A DNA stretch of 19,581 nucleotides from Parvularia atlantis (GCA_943704415.1 CALSCO010001512.1:1-19581); one strand, 5' to 3'. Counted from the stretch's first letter, positions 10,601 to 19,529 are shown. Notes: generated from the sequence alone by a model not told the origin. Numbers and translations: made by a program.

Positions 10601-10739
10601 TCGCGAGGAGACCAAGCCAGCACGCGCGAGCGTCTGGGCCGAGCATCGCACGTTTGTGATCGCCGCCGCGACCGTGGCGGTGGCCCTGCTCGCGCTCATC
10701 GTGGCCGCCATCGCCTTCCCCGATCAGTTCTCCGTGTAA
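7631..10739 (+). CDS. NFXL1: NFXL1-like zinc-finger protein with a C-terminal membrane anchor
   Basis: Fifteen exons give 780 aa: 7631-7830, 7895-8067, 8131-8289, 8344-8435, 8497-8620, 8681-8736, 8781-8879, 8931-9023, 9082-9112, 9168-9292, 9341-9720, 9775-10036, 10092-10313, 10364-10501, 10551-10739. Residues about 11-71 form the RING/PHD-like finger (CLVCLE, WACRRC, FHLPC, CPKCR, the last pair made by splicing). It is followed by YRCFCG, DPPFDPW and PHSCG, then a long series of NF-X1 fingers (CG..L.CG.H.C...CH.G.C..C). The segment VCPPCTVPMPLTCLGGH matches the NFXL1 rather than the NFX1 subfamily. A charged helical stretch (KRREETK) leads to a single hydrophobic C-terminal segment (VIAAATVAVALLALIVAAIAF) ending FPDQFSV, so the protein looks tail-anchored. 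NF-X1 proteins are implicated in ubiquitin ligation and RNA/DNA binding. A 51-nt in-frame stretch, 9554-9604, could be a further intron (763 aa). Confidence 0.88.
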
Positions 10740-10778
10740 AGCTTAGGCCAAGCCAGCGCGTGCTCTCAGCGGTCGCTG

Positions 10779-11956
10779 CTACCTGCGTGCGGCGGGGCGG
10801 GACGCGGTCTGCCGGGTCCGCTCGGCTGCGTCGCCTGTAAGCGCGCACGAACAGCAGGCCAGGCATCCGCACAACGTTCTCGGGCGGTGGTGGGCGGGAC
10901 GCGTCGAGCGACGGCCAGTCGGAGGCCGACGTCGGCGGTGGCGGCCCGGTCGGGCCTGCGGCACCTGCATGAGCGCGCGAGCGCATGCGCGCGGCGACGC
11001 ACGTGGCAGGCGGTAGCGCGCCGCGAGGGCATCGTCGACAAAGTATGGCGACGGCGGCTGCCGCGAACGCGTGAGACGCGCGCACGCAGCGCAGACACTA
11101 GGCAGCGCACTGCACGTTCGCCGGGCACATAGAGGTACGGCGGCCGCGCCATCTGCTGCTGCTGGAACGCCTGCTCCATCAGGTGCTTGACCTGGTTCGG
11201 GGACGCGTAGCCCGGCGTCTGATACATCTGCCGACGTGGCGTTGCAGTGAGCGGCGCACGCGTATTACAGCCCGCCGGGGCGCACGCACGCCAGGCAGTG
11301 GCGGCCGGCCGTACGGTCCGTTCTGGGCGTAGTAGAGGTGGGGCGGCGGTCCACCGGGCGGCGGCAGCGAGACGGGCATGCGCATAGGCGGCGGGACGCC
11401 CGTACGCGGGTTGAGCACCATCGGCGGCTGATAGAACATCTGCTGCTGCTGCTGATGCTGCTGTTGATGCGGCGACGGCAGCGGCAAAGGCCCAGCATAC
11501 TGTGGCGCGGTCTCGGGCATGGCTGCGACGCGTGCTGTCAGCGAATGCACCATACAAGAAGCAGACGGGCGAGCGTACGCATGTGTCCCTGCTCGAGCAG
11601 TTGCAAAGGGTCTGCGTGGGGCGCGCACGCGCGCGTCAAGCGCCCGCTGTCCTGCGGCAAGAGCGGCTGTACACGCACCCTGCGCAATCTTGGGCCGCGC
11701 CGAGTGCATCTGGCGCAGCACCGATAGCGGCACGTCGCCGGCGTAGACTGGCGCGGGCTTGCGCACGTTGCCCTTGGCCGGCGACGTCGTCGGCAAGGGC
11801 GGCGGCATTGCGTTGACAATCGGTGGGCCCATCGGAAGCGGCGGCAGGAGCGGCTGGGCCGCGGACGTGCTGGCCGGGCCAAACAGGCGGCTGAGCGCGA
11901 GCTCGCCCGGGTGTTGCGTCGGCTCGGGCGCATATTGCTGCTGTTGCTGCTGCTGT

Positions 11957-12006
<50 letters not shown>

Positions 12007-13859
12007 AGCGTACATCGGCAACATGGGCGGTTGAGGTTGCGCCAGCATCGGCGCGCCCCGCGAATCGCTGAAGAAAAGTGCTCTGAGGTCGGCCGACGCA
12101 GCGTTGCTCGCTGGGCGCGGTGGCGTGGTCTCGCCCAGGGCCATCTGCAGCACGACGGGCACGGGCGCAGCTCGCGGCGCGGCGACAGCATCTGGCGGGT
12201 CTGGCCGCGGTGCCGCCGCTGGCAGCGACCAGAGGTCCTTCGACACGGACGCGAGGCGCGCGGTCGGATCACCCTTGCTCGGCGACGCGGCGGGCTCGGA
12301 TGGCACCCACAGCGAGCCGACGGACCCAAAGTCTGCGACGGGCGCGTGAGGATGCAGAAAGAGCGCGTGCGTCGCAGCGGCACCTCCGCCGACAACGCTG
12401 AATGGGGTCGACGTCACGGACGGCGCGGACGGGGCCGCGGTCATCCATCGATGAAAGCGCGAGCCCGCGGGCGCCTCGGCCTCGCCACTGTTGCCCGCGG
12501 TCGTCTCGTCCTCGTCCGCCGCGTCCGCATCGGATACCAGCGTTGAGCGCAGCGGTACGGTGAACGTCTTGGGCAGCGCGACCGACGGCACCAATGCCGC
12601 CGTGAGCGATTCTGCGGGCGGGTACACGCCTGAGCGGCACGCTATGGTCTTGCACACCGCCCGTGCGCACCTTTGCCGCCCGCGCTGTCATCGGGCGAGG
12701 CGGCTGGCGCGAGGCCCGCGAGCTTCATGGCTGCCTCGAGGCTGTCCAGGCTCGGCTGCGACTTGCGCGGGCTCATGTCCTTGCCGTCGGCTCGAGCGGG
12801 ACTGGCGGCTTTGGGAGGCGCGGGCGTCGGCTCGCCCTTGCTCGCGAGCGGGACAACTGGCTGTGGCTTTTGCGGCGACGGCGACGAAGCAGGTGCTATC
12901 GCCGGCGTCGCTGCTGCTGACAACGACGACGACGACGACGACGATGCGGCTGCGGCGGCGTCTGCATCGCCCGTGATGCTGAAGCTCATCCACTCGGGCT
13001 CGGCTTCGACACGCTCTGCGACGCACGAATCAGCACACCAGTCTGCGATGCGCACGCGCGCGTGTACGCACCGCCAAAGCGTCCGCGCGACGTCTCGCCG
13101 CGCCTCGTCGTCGTGCCCGCCTCCTCGCCCGGCGCGAAGAAGCGCTCGAGCTTGCGCCCGTAGCCGGCGTCGCTGGTCGTCGCGTCTGCCGCGGTGCGCG
13201 CGTAGCTGTGCGCGTCCGTCAGCCACCTTGCTGCGCTTACTGCACGCGGCGCACCTCTTGTCGGTCACCATGCGCGCAGCGCTCGTGCGCCCGGGGCTGG
13301 CGGTCGGTGGCTCAACGGGGACGAGGCGCGCACGCAGGACCTTGGCGGTGTCCCTGAGGATCTCGATCGGCGCAGTCACGACAAAGTTCTCGGGCATGAC
13401 CGCGAGCGGCGACGCGGCGAGCTCGACGATCGCCTCGGCCGCGTACACGCGCCGCGGGGCGCCCGCCACGCGCGCACGTGACGGCTTGGCGCCGGCGCCG
13501 AGGGGCGGCAGCAGCGACGCGCCCGCACTGAGGGGCGGCAGCAGCACCGCGCCCGCGCCCGCGACGACCGCGACGACGTCCTGCGCGCGCTCGAGCTCGG
13601 CCACCGACAGCGCGTCGGCGGGCGGCGGCGGCAGCAGCGATGGCGCGGGCGCCTTGCCGAGCAGCCGGCTGAAGACGTCCGTGTCGGGCGCGGCGTTGTC
13701 GCTGGCGCCAGAGCTCGTCCGCCGCGCGCCGACCATGCGCTGCACGTCCTCGGCAGTCATCCCACTGGCGGCCGCAGCAGCCGGTGCGGGCGGCCGCGCC
13801 GTCGACGGGGCGGGCGACGACGGCGACGACGGCGACGGCGCCACGGCGGGCGTCCCCAT
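10779..13859 (-). CDS. 4E-T-like eIF4E-binding protein (translation repression, P-body type)
   Basis: Ten-exon model, 860 aa: 13859-13255, 13205-13072, 13015-12671, 12611-11679, 11611-11579, 11522-11290, 11227-11129, 11057-11003, 10964-10849, 10808-10779. The chain is mostly disordered (Pro/Ala/Ser/Gln). Short islands recur in the order seen in 4E-T: RRVYAAEAIVELAASPL at 137-152, which fits the eIF4E-binding pattern Y-x4-L/I-hydrophobic; RGRFGERVEAEPEWMSF across a splice near 243-257; SRFHRWM at 412-418; and VPLSVLRQM near 655. Metazoan 4E-T (EIF4ENIF1) binds eIF4E and DDX6 and silences mRNAs in P-bodies. That role here is inferred from these islands. There is a 24-residue polyQ (11935-12006) and a poly-Ser run from GAC/GTC repeats at 12921-12945. 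The last three introns (71, 38, 40 nt) and the C-terminus are the least certain parts; without the final intron the frame would run to 10696, over the NFXL1 end. Confidence 0.62.
11935..12006 (-). repeat. CAG/CAA trinucleotide repeat coding for 24 glutamines
   Basis: Reading the minus strand, 24 consecutive CAG or CAA codons encode polyQ inside the 4E-T-like protein (about residues 563-586). The half from 11968 to 12006 is 13 pure CAG units; the other half is broken by CAA. Pure CAG tracts of this kind are often length-variable. Confidence 0.97.
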
Positions 13860-13890
13860 CTTGGCAAGTGTGCGTGCGCGGTCACGCGCT

Positions 13891-13897
13891 GTATATG
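13891..13897 (-). promoter_or_regulatory. Candidate TATA element for the 4E-T-like gene
   Basis: GTATATG on the plus strand (CATATAC on the minus strand) is a rare AT island in a GC-rich region. It lies 32-38 bp upstream of the chosen minus-strand ATG at 13859. If it is a TATA box with normal spacing, the mRNA leader would be only a few nucleotides. The divergent gap 13860-14083 to presenilin holds no other obvious signal. Confidence 0.35.
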
Positions 13898-14083
13898 GCC
13901 GCGCTGCTTATGACGCCGCTGTCACACGACTTGCCCCCGCTCCTGCCGCTGGCGCCCTTGCTCATTCGCCCGTTCCACTCGACGACTGACACGGCGCCGC
14001 GCCACGCCGGCGGTGCATTACACCGGTGGTGCAGCCGCAGATTACCCCTTGCCTTGCCCTGAAGCGTCTCACCAACCAGCGGC

Positions 14084-16202
14084 ATGAGCTCTGAGCGTGC
14101 CCCAACAGCAACACAGCAGCCGCCGAGGCGCTACGGTGCGCGCAAGGGGGTGCCGTGTGGCTGCGCAGGGCGACTGCCGGGACGAGTGTCGTGCGCATGG
14201 CTCCGCAGTTGGCGAAGACAAAGACAAGCAGCTGATCGATTGCGCGCGTGCGTGCGTGCGCAGTCACGGTCGGGCCCGCACCCACGCCCAGGCCGGCCCA
14301 CGCGGGCGCGGAAGGCACGGTGAGCACAGCGGGAGGAGCAGCAGCAGCGGTGGCGGCGGCGGACGCAGGGTGGGGCAGCGAGGCGGCGGGCGGGACTGAG
14401 CAGCTCGTGGTCAACGAGAACGAGCTGGTGGAGGACCTGCGGCACTACGTCGCGCAGGTGTACGCGATCGTCAAGCCCGTCATGCTCTGCATCGTCATGG
14501 TCGTGTGGTGGGTCAAAGTTGACCAGTCGGCGCGCGTGCCAGACAACATCTCCACGACGAGCAGCGTGCTCGGGTGCGGCCGCGTCGCCGTGCGCCCCGC
14601 TGCGGCCGATCGCTCATCGGAAGGCGCAGCTTCGGCGCGCAGCTCTACAGCGACCCCGCGACGGCGACGGCCGGCGAGATCTTCTCGCAGGCCGTCGTGA
14701 ACGCGCTCATTATCGTCGCCGTCCTCATCGCCGTTACGATCATCTTTGTCGTGCTGTTCTACTATGGCTTCCACAGGGTGCGCCTTGGTGCCCTGGCCGC
14801 GGCCGCTCCTGCGCCGTGCTCACGGCCGCGCCGCGCAGTTCTTGTACGGGTACCTCATGCTCTCGACGGCCGCGGCGTACTCGGTCACCGCCGGGCTGCT
14901 CATCTGGTAATTTTCCAGCGTGCAACCGGCACTGCTGACGCTGACGAGGCGTGCGCGCCACACACAGGGACCAGACGGCCGCGGTCAACATCTCGATCGA
15001 TTACGTCACGATCGCGTTCTGCCTGTGGAATTTTGCCGTCGTGGGCCTGTGCAGCATCTTCTGGCGCGGGCCGCTCTACGTGCAGCAGTTTTACCTCATC
15101 GCGATCTCGGCGCTGATCGTGCGTCGCGCGCGTGCACGTGCTCTCGCTGCTGTTTTCACGCGCCGCTGCAGGCATGGGCGTTGACGCAGATCGACCAGTG
15201 GACGACGTGGGTGCTGCTGGCGCTGCTTGTGCTCTGGGGTGTGTTCGCGCTTGCGTTTTTGCACGCTTGCGACGGTGCACGTGCTGACGCCGTGCGCAGA
15301 CCTCGTCGCTGTACTCACGCCGTGTGGCCCGCTGCGCGTGCTGATCGAGTCGTCGCAGCGGCAAAACGTGCAGATCCCGGCGCTGCTGTACTCTGGTGCA
15401 CTGCGCGATGCGGGTGTGCCTGCCGCGCTGAACGCACGCACGCTGCGTGTGCCCAGTGACGATGATCTACTTCATGGCCGACATGGACCCGCCCGCGAAC
15501 GGCACCAGCGGCAAGCGCGGCTCGGGCGAGGGCGGCAAGCGCGGCTCGGGCGACGGCGGGAGGAGATCGACCGAGCGGCAGCGCAGCTCGCTCGGGACGT
15601 CGGGTACGACGCCGGCCGGCAAGGACGGCGGCCAGGCGACGTCGGCCGCCACGCCGCTACTGGCCCCGCTCGCGTCGACGGCGCCGCTGGACGAAGCGGA
15701 CGGGCAGGGGCCCGCGAGCATCGCCGGCGTGGACGCGCCTGCATCGGGCGCGGCCGAGGCAGAGGGCAGGCGCGACGGCGCAGAGGGGGACGAGGATGAC
15801 GACGGTGTGTAGTGCTCTGCCCGTCGTGCGCGCGCGTGCAGCCTCTCACCGCCGGGCCGGCGCGCACAGAGCGCACGGGGCTTAAGCTCGGCCTGGGTGA
15901 CTTTGTCTTCTACAGCGTGCTCGTTGCCCGCGCGGCCCTGAGCGACTGGACGTCGCTCGCGGCGTGCATCGTGGGCGTGCTCTTTGTGCGTGCGGCGCAC
16001 GCGCGTACGTGCGCGCGCGCGTGGCCCTGACGCAGCGCGCTCGCAGGGCCTGACGGCGACGATCCTGATGCTGGCCATCTACCGGCGCGCGCTGCCGGCG
16101 CTGCCCATCTCGCTGTCGATCGGCATCGTGTTCTACTTTGTGACGAGCCTGGTCGTGTCGCCGTTCGTGGTGCGGCTGGCGCGGTCCTCTGTACATGTGT
16201 GA
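14084..16202 (+). CDS. PSEN: Presenilin, catalytic aspartyl protease of gamma-secretase
   Basis: Ten exons give 503 aa: 14084-14135, 14264-14573, 14630-14777, 14839-14906, 14968-15118, 15172-15238, 15300-15395, 15457-15804, 15870-15985, 16047-16202. Membrane helices follow the presenilin order: TM1 about 83-103, TM2 142-166, TM3 171-192, TM4 199-221 ([14 protein letters not shown]), TM5 229-247, TM6 253-272. The first catalytic Asp is D266 in LWDLVAVL; its codon is split by the intron 15239-15299. A hydrophilic loop (about 306-415, rich in Gly, Ser, Lys, Arg and a terminal acidic run) stands where endoproteolysis occurs. The second Asp, D424, is in GLGD of [14 protein letters not shown], and the PAL motif is at 469-471 (PALPIS). 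Both catalytic sites are intact. Gamma-secretase cleaves single-pass membrane proteins together with nicastrin, APH-1 and PEN-2, none of which is in this window. The first exon and the 128-nt first intron (longer than all others) are tentative; from exon 2 onward the model is firm. Confidence 0.95.
15510..15557 (+). repeat. 24-bp tandem duplication in the presenilin loop
   Basis: Two 24-bp units, 15510-15533 and 15534-15557, differ by one base (GAG against GAC) and encode GKRGSGEG and GKRGSGDG at the start of the hydrophilic loop. It looks like a recent in-frame duplication in a region free to vary. Confidence 0.9.
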
Positions 16203-16242
16203 GGAGGAGTAGAAGAAGGGTGCAGTTTGAGCGCGCAGTGTG

Positions 16243-18645
16243 ATGGATGAGAGCGGAGCGGCCGCCGCCGCCGCCGTGCCACGTGCGCGGCGCACGCTCC
16301 CACCGCTGCCGCCCAAGCCGCCTGCCGAGGTGCCGCCGCCGCCGGCCAAGCCCAGCCGCGCACACATCCCCGTCATGGCCGGCGGCTACGTCGACGGCGA
16401 CGACGCGCCGCCGCTGGCCGGCGACCGCCGCAGCGTCTTCAGCCTGGTCACGAGCGACTCGGGCGGGGGGGTGCCGCCGCCGCAGCAGCAGCGCCCGCCG
16501 CGCGTGCGCCTCGCCTCAGCCGCCACGGCGGCGCCGGGGAACCGTGCGGGATCCGCATCCGTCTCGTCGACGGCATCGACCGCGTCGGACGGCGCCGACC
16601 GCTCGCCGCCGCTCGTCGTGCGGCTGCGCCACGTCGACGCGCCCGCCGCGTCGCTGCTGTCGCCGCGCGACACGCCGACGCTGCCGCGGGCGCGACGTGG
16701 CGGCGTAGGCGAGGGCGACGGCGAGCAGCAGCTGTTCGAGTACGTCGTCGTCGTGGGGCTCGTGGACTGTGCGTGGCGGCCGTCGTGAGCGGCGCGCCGT
16801 GACACGCACTGCAGCCGCAGGGACGTACATGCCCACGCTCCAGTTCCGCTTCCCGCCCGCCAGCGAGCAGGAGTACCTGGGCAAGAAGGAGACGAGCCTG
16901 CTCGCGTCCATCCCCCAGTTCTGCTTCCCGGACGCGCACACCTGGCGCCCCGTCAAGAGCTACCGCAGGCACGGCGCCCGATCGGCCCCCCTTCCCCCCG
17001 CCCGCCTCCCGCCGTCTCACGCGCCGCACTGCCGCCGCGCCAGCGAGACGTTCTCGTTTGTCCTGACCGAGCTCGACGGCAGCAAGCGTTTCGGCTACTG
17101 CCGCCGACTACTGCCCTCGGGCGACGGGCCGCGCTTGCCCGAGGTGTACTGCATTATCAGCCGCGTGTGCGTTGCGCCTCTTGCCTCGCGCGCCGCCGCG
17201 TCACCTCACGGCGCCCGCGCCGCAGCGGCTCGTTCGCGCTCTTCTCGCAGATCATGGACACGGTCGAGTCGCGCAGGCGCCACTCGGCCAGCTCCGTCTT
17301 CGCGTTCCTCAAGGCCGTCGCGGCCGTGCCGCTGCCCGAGCCTGGGTGCGCTTCGTCGTGCCGAGCGCACGCGCGGTCGCTGAGTCGTGGCGTGCAGGGA
17401 AAGCGCGGTGATTAGGGCGTTCACGCCGGGCAGCGCCGGCATGGACGAGATCACGCTGACGAGGCCAAACGACCTACTCGCGCTCGAGCACGTCTCGTTG
17501 GCGTCGCTCTTCGGCGCGCTTGGCGTGGCCAATGTGTTGCAGGTCTTCTGCTCGTTGCTGATGGAGCGCCGCTTCATCTTCCTCTCGCGCTCGCTCTCGA
17601 AGCTGTCCGAGATCGCCAACGCGGCCCTCGCGCTGCTCTACCCGTTCCAGTGGCAGGTGCGTGGGCGCGCGCATGCGTGCATGGCGCCTGACCCCGCTGT
17701 GGCCCTGCAGCACGTGTTTATTCCGATCCTGCCCGCCAAGCTGATCGACTTTTGCTGCTCGCCCACGCCGTTCGTCGTCGGTGTGCTGTCGGACAACTTG
17801 AGCGTGCTCGAGACCCTGCCAATCGACGAGGTCCGCCGCTGCCCACGGCGCGTGCGCTGCGCAGCTGATACGCCCCTCGCAGGCGATGATCATCGACCTT
17901 GACGCGGGCGTGTTTTTGCGGCACGACTGCAAGGACTACGACAGCGGGCCGGCCTCGCTGCTTGGGCCGCTCGAGAAGAGTCTGCGGGCCGAGGTGGACG
18001 CGCACGGTGCGCCTGTGCGCCCCCTCCTCGCGCCACGCCTCAAGCGCACGCGCGATGTCAGGCGGCAGCTTTGGCGGGTCGACCGAGAACCTAAACGAGG
18101 GCATCTGCGAAGCGTTCCTGCAGTTCATGGTCGAGCTCATGCTCAAGTACCGCGAGCATTTCCAGTCGGAGCGCGGCGACGACGCGCGCTTCTCAGTGAG
18201 CGACTTTATCGCCGCGGCTCGGACGAAGGACATGCGCAAGGTGCGGATGCGGTTCGCTGTTGCGAGCTGCGGGCTGACAACCCGGTGACCGCTGCAGCTG
18301 CGCGAGGCGTTTGCGCAGTCGCAGATGTTTCACTCGTTCATCCAGGAGCGCGAGAACGCGATCAACGCCGCAGCCGGTGCGCACGCACTGCCGCGGCAGC
18401 TTGACGACTCATGTCTGCCTGACGTTCGGGGATGCGCAGACCACGAGAGCGCGGCGGGCACGACGACGCAGGTCGAGATGTTTGAGCAGGCGGTCGACCT
18501 GGCCGAGACGTCGGCCGGCGCCGCGGGCGGCCCGGCGCGGCACCCGCAGCTCAAGCTAAAGAACCTGCGCTCGGGCATGAAGGCCGTCAAGGGGCGCTTC
18601 AAGAAGCTAGTCAAGATGGCCAAGAAGGTTGCCGTGGCGTCGTGA
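16243..18645 (+). CDS. DENND2: DENN-domain Rab exchange factor, DENND2-like
   Basis: Ten exons give 627 aa: 16243-16768, 16821-16968, 17044-17166, 17226-17345, 17398-17656, 17711-17830, 17883-18006, 18062-18240, 18298-18376, 18440-18645. Residues 1-160 are low-complexity with a proline-rich, SH3-ligand-like stretch (TLPPLPPKPPAEVPPPPAKP). The uDENN starts near 164 (LFEYVVVVGL) and runs through PQFCFPD and ETFSFVLTELDGSKRFGYCR. The cDENN follows (LPEVYCIISR, SLLMERRFIFLS, ALALLYPFQWQ, IPILPAKLIDFCCSPTPFVVGV), then the dDENN (FLQFMVELMLKYREHF, MFHSFIQER). The C-terminus is strongly basic (GMKAVKGRFKKLVKMAKKV) and could touch membranes. The wording of the uDENN/cDENN junction matches DENND2 proteins, which activate Rab9 in animals. 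The target Rab here is unknown. The start is 40 bp after the presenilin stop. Intron 16969-17043 has a GC donor. Confidence 0.92.
16969..17043 (+). other. GC-AG intron (second intron of the DENND2-like gene)
   Basis: Joining ..TACCGCAG to CGAGACG restores SYRSETFSF, exactly the conserved DENN wording. The intron therefore starts GCACGG after a CAG exon end and ends CGCCAG. At 75 nt it is the longest intron of this gene. The part before the acceptor is pyrimidine-rich. No GT donor in the right phase exists nearby. Confidence 0.75.
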
Positions 18646-18795
18646 GCGCCTCGGCCTTTCTGTTGTTTTTCACCAGCACGCCGCTGCACATGATAAATTG
18701 CTGCTTTTCAGGAGGTGTTGGTGGCAGAGTGTGTGCTCGACGGCGGCACATGAGGAGGTTACAGCGGTGTGGACAGACGGCGGCGCGTCGACGAC
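18646..18795. other. Convergent 3' intergenic region
   Basis: This 150-bp gap after the DENND2-like stop is markedly richer in A/T than the genes (runs such as TTGTTTTTCACC and GATAAATTGCTGCTTTTC). It presumably holds the 3' ends and polyadenylation signals of the genes on both sides. I see no AATAAA and no clear exon. Confidence 0.4.
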
Positions 18796-19168
18796 CTAGC
18801 CGTGCAGCTGTTCCAGCCGCGCAACCTCGTCGAGCATCTGCACGACAGCGCGGTAGGCGTTATGGCGGCGCGTGCGCGGTCGCTCAGCGGCAGCCCCTCG
18901 CCCTTCGGCAGCCCCTCGCCCTTGACCGAGGCGGTCTCGCGGATGATGGTGTACAGAACGCTCAAGACCATCAGCTTGAGGCCTCGAGCGTCTGGACGAG
19001 CGTCTGGACGAACCTGGCAAGGGCGACGCTGCTCTCGTGACGGAGGAGGTCGATGTGAACACCGTCCTCGAGCACGAACACCGGCTCACAAAGCTGGACA
19101 TTGCGGAGCAAATCCGCGAGCGACTGGCACGAGCCAAATTTCAGCCCCGGGGTCGCTGTGCCGCGCAA
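18796..19168 (-). CDS. Unidentified small gene, splicing unresolved
   Basis: I do not recognise this gene. Minus-strand reading frames with good codon bias can be seen in pieces: 19168-18971 (SLADLLRNVQL, EPVFVLEDGVHIDLLRHESS), 18980-18927 (MVLSVLYTIIRETAS) and a last piece ending MLDEVARLEQLHG with TAG at 18796-18798. All look helical. The last junction can be made with an intron 18926-18838 (donor GTCAAG, acceptor TGCAG), which would put the 18-bp duplication in the intron. The junction between the first two pieces has several possible donors. No in-frame ATG precedes the first piece. An intron-like stretch (GTGCGAG...TTGAC...GGCACAG) lies just upstream, so a further 5' exon may be missed. 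A plus-strand reading (about 19037-19150) is less likely. Confidence 0.3.
18888..18923. repeat. Perfect 18-bp tandem duplication
   Basis: CGGCAGCCCCTCGCCCTT occurs twice head to tail (18888-18905 and 18906-18923). On the minus strand it would read KGEGLP twice if coding. A second small tandem duplication, GCGTCTGGACGA twice, lies at 18988-19011. Both are inside the unresolved minus-strand gene. Confidence 0.95.
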
Positions 19169-19250
19169 GTCAAGATGGGCCTCAATTTCTGTTCACTCGC
19201 ACCGACAGACAGGGTAACAAAGCCGCACGCAGCAGCACCGCGTCCGCCCC

Positions 19251-19460
19251 TCACTCGCGCTTCTCGACGTGCATGCGCATGCCGTGCGCCGCGGTGAGGA
19301 TGATGTCGGTCTTGTACGCGACCGGCGTAGTCGCGTCGTGGCGCAGGTGGAACTTCTGGTACAGCCGCACCAGAGCGACCTGCGCGGCCGCGTCAACAGA
19401 GGCGCAGCGGGGCCACACGAGCGCACCCACCCGCGCCTCGGTGTAGGCCATGTTCTGGCC
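19251..19460 (-). CDS. Cytochrome P450, C-terminal part only
   Basis: Two minus-strand exons are clear. The first, 19460-19431, is a 30-nt exon encoding GQNMAYTEAR. After a 50-nt intron (19430-19380, GTGGGT...GCGCAG) comes 19379-19251, encoding VALVRLYQKFHLRHDA.. to ..AAHGMRMHVEKRE and stop. The pattern G-x3-A-x2-E followed by VALVRLYQKF and a final HGM.M.VE.R is the end of a class II P450 (helix L to the C-terminus, CYP3/CYP4-like). The heme-ligand Cys should stand two residues before the first Gly, in the preceding exon. No exon between 19461 and 19581 supplies it convincingly. Either that exon lies past the right edge or the copy is broken. P450s are heme monooxygenases, usually on the ER; the substrate is unknown. 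Confidence 0.6.
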   Translation of the reverse strand, partial: GQNMAYTEARVGALVWPRCASVDAAAQVALVRLYQKFHLRHDATTPVAYKTDIILTAAHGMRMHVEKRE

Positions 19461-19529
19461 CTGCCGACGCGCGCGCATATCGTCAGCGCACTCGTGGGCA
19501 AGCGGCGTGGAGCGCACGAAGTCGACAGA

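Noticed and set aside
11911-12546. Poly-Leu or poly-Cys membrane protein on the plus strand
   Set aside because: It is the antisense reading of the CAG repeat of the 4E-T-like gene.
12673-13989. A 438-residue open frame on the plus strand
   Set aside because: It is Ala/Ser/Arg-rich without domains and lies antisense to exons that carry the eIF4E-type motif. Long antisense frames are expected at this GC content.
18769-19446. A 225-residue plus-strand frame opposite the P450 end and the unknown gene
   Set aside because: It covers bases that encode the P450 C-terminus on the other strand and shows no family motif. One internal segment (TEEVDVNTVLEHEHRL...) looks protein-like, so I lowered confidence in the minus-strand model instead of calling it.
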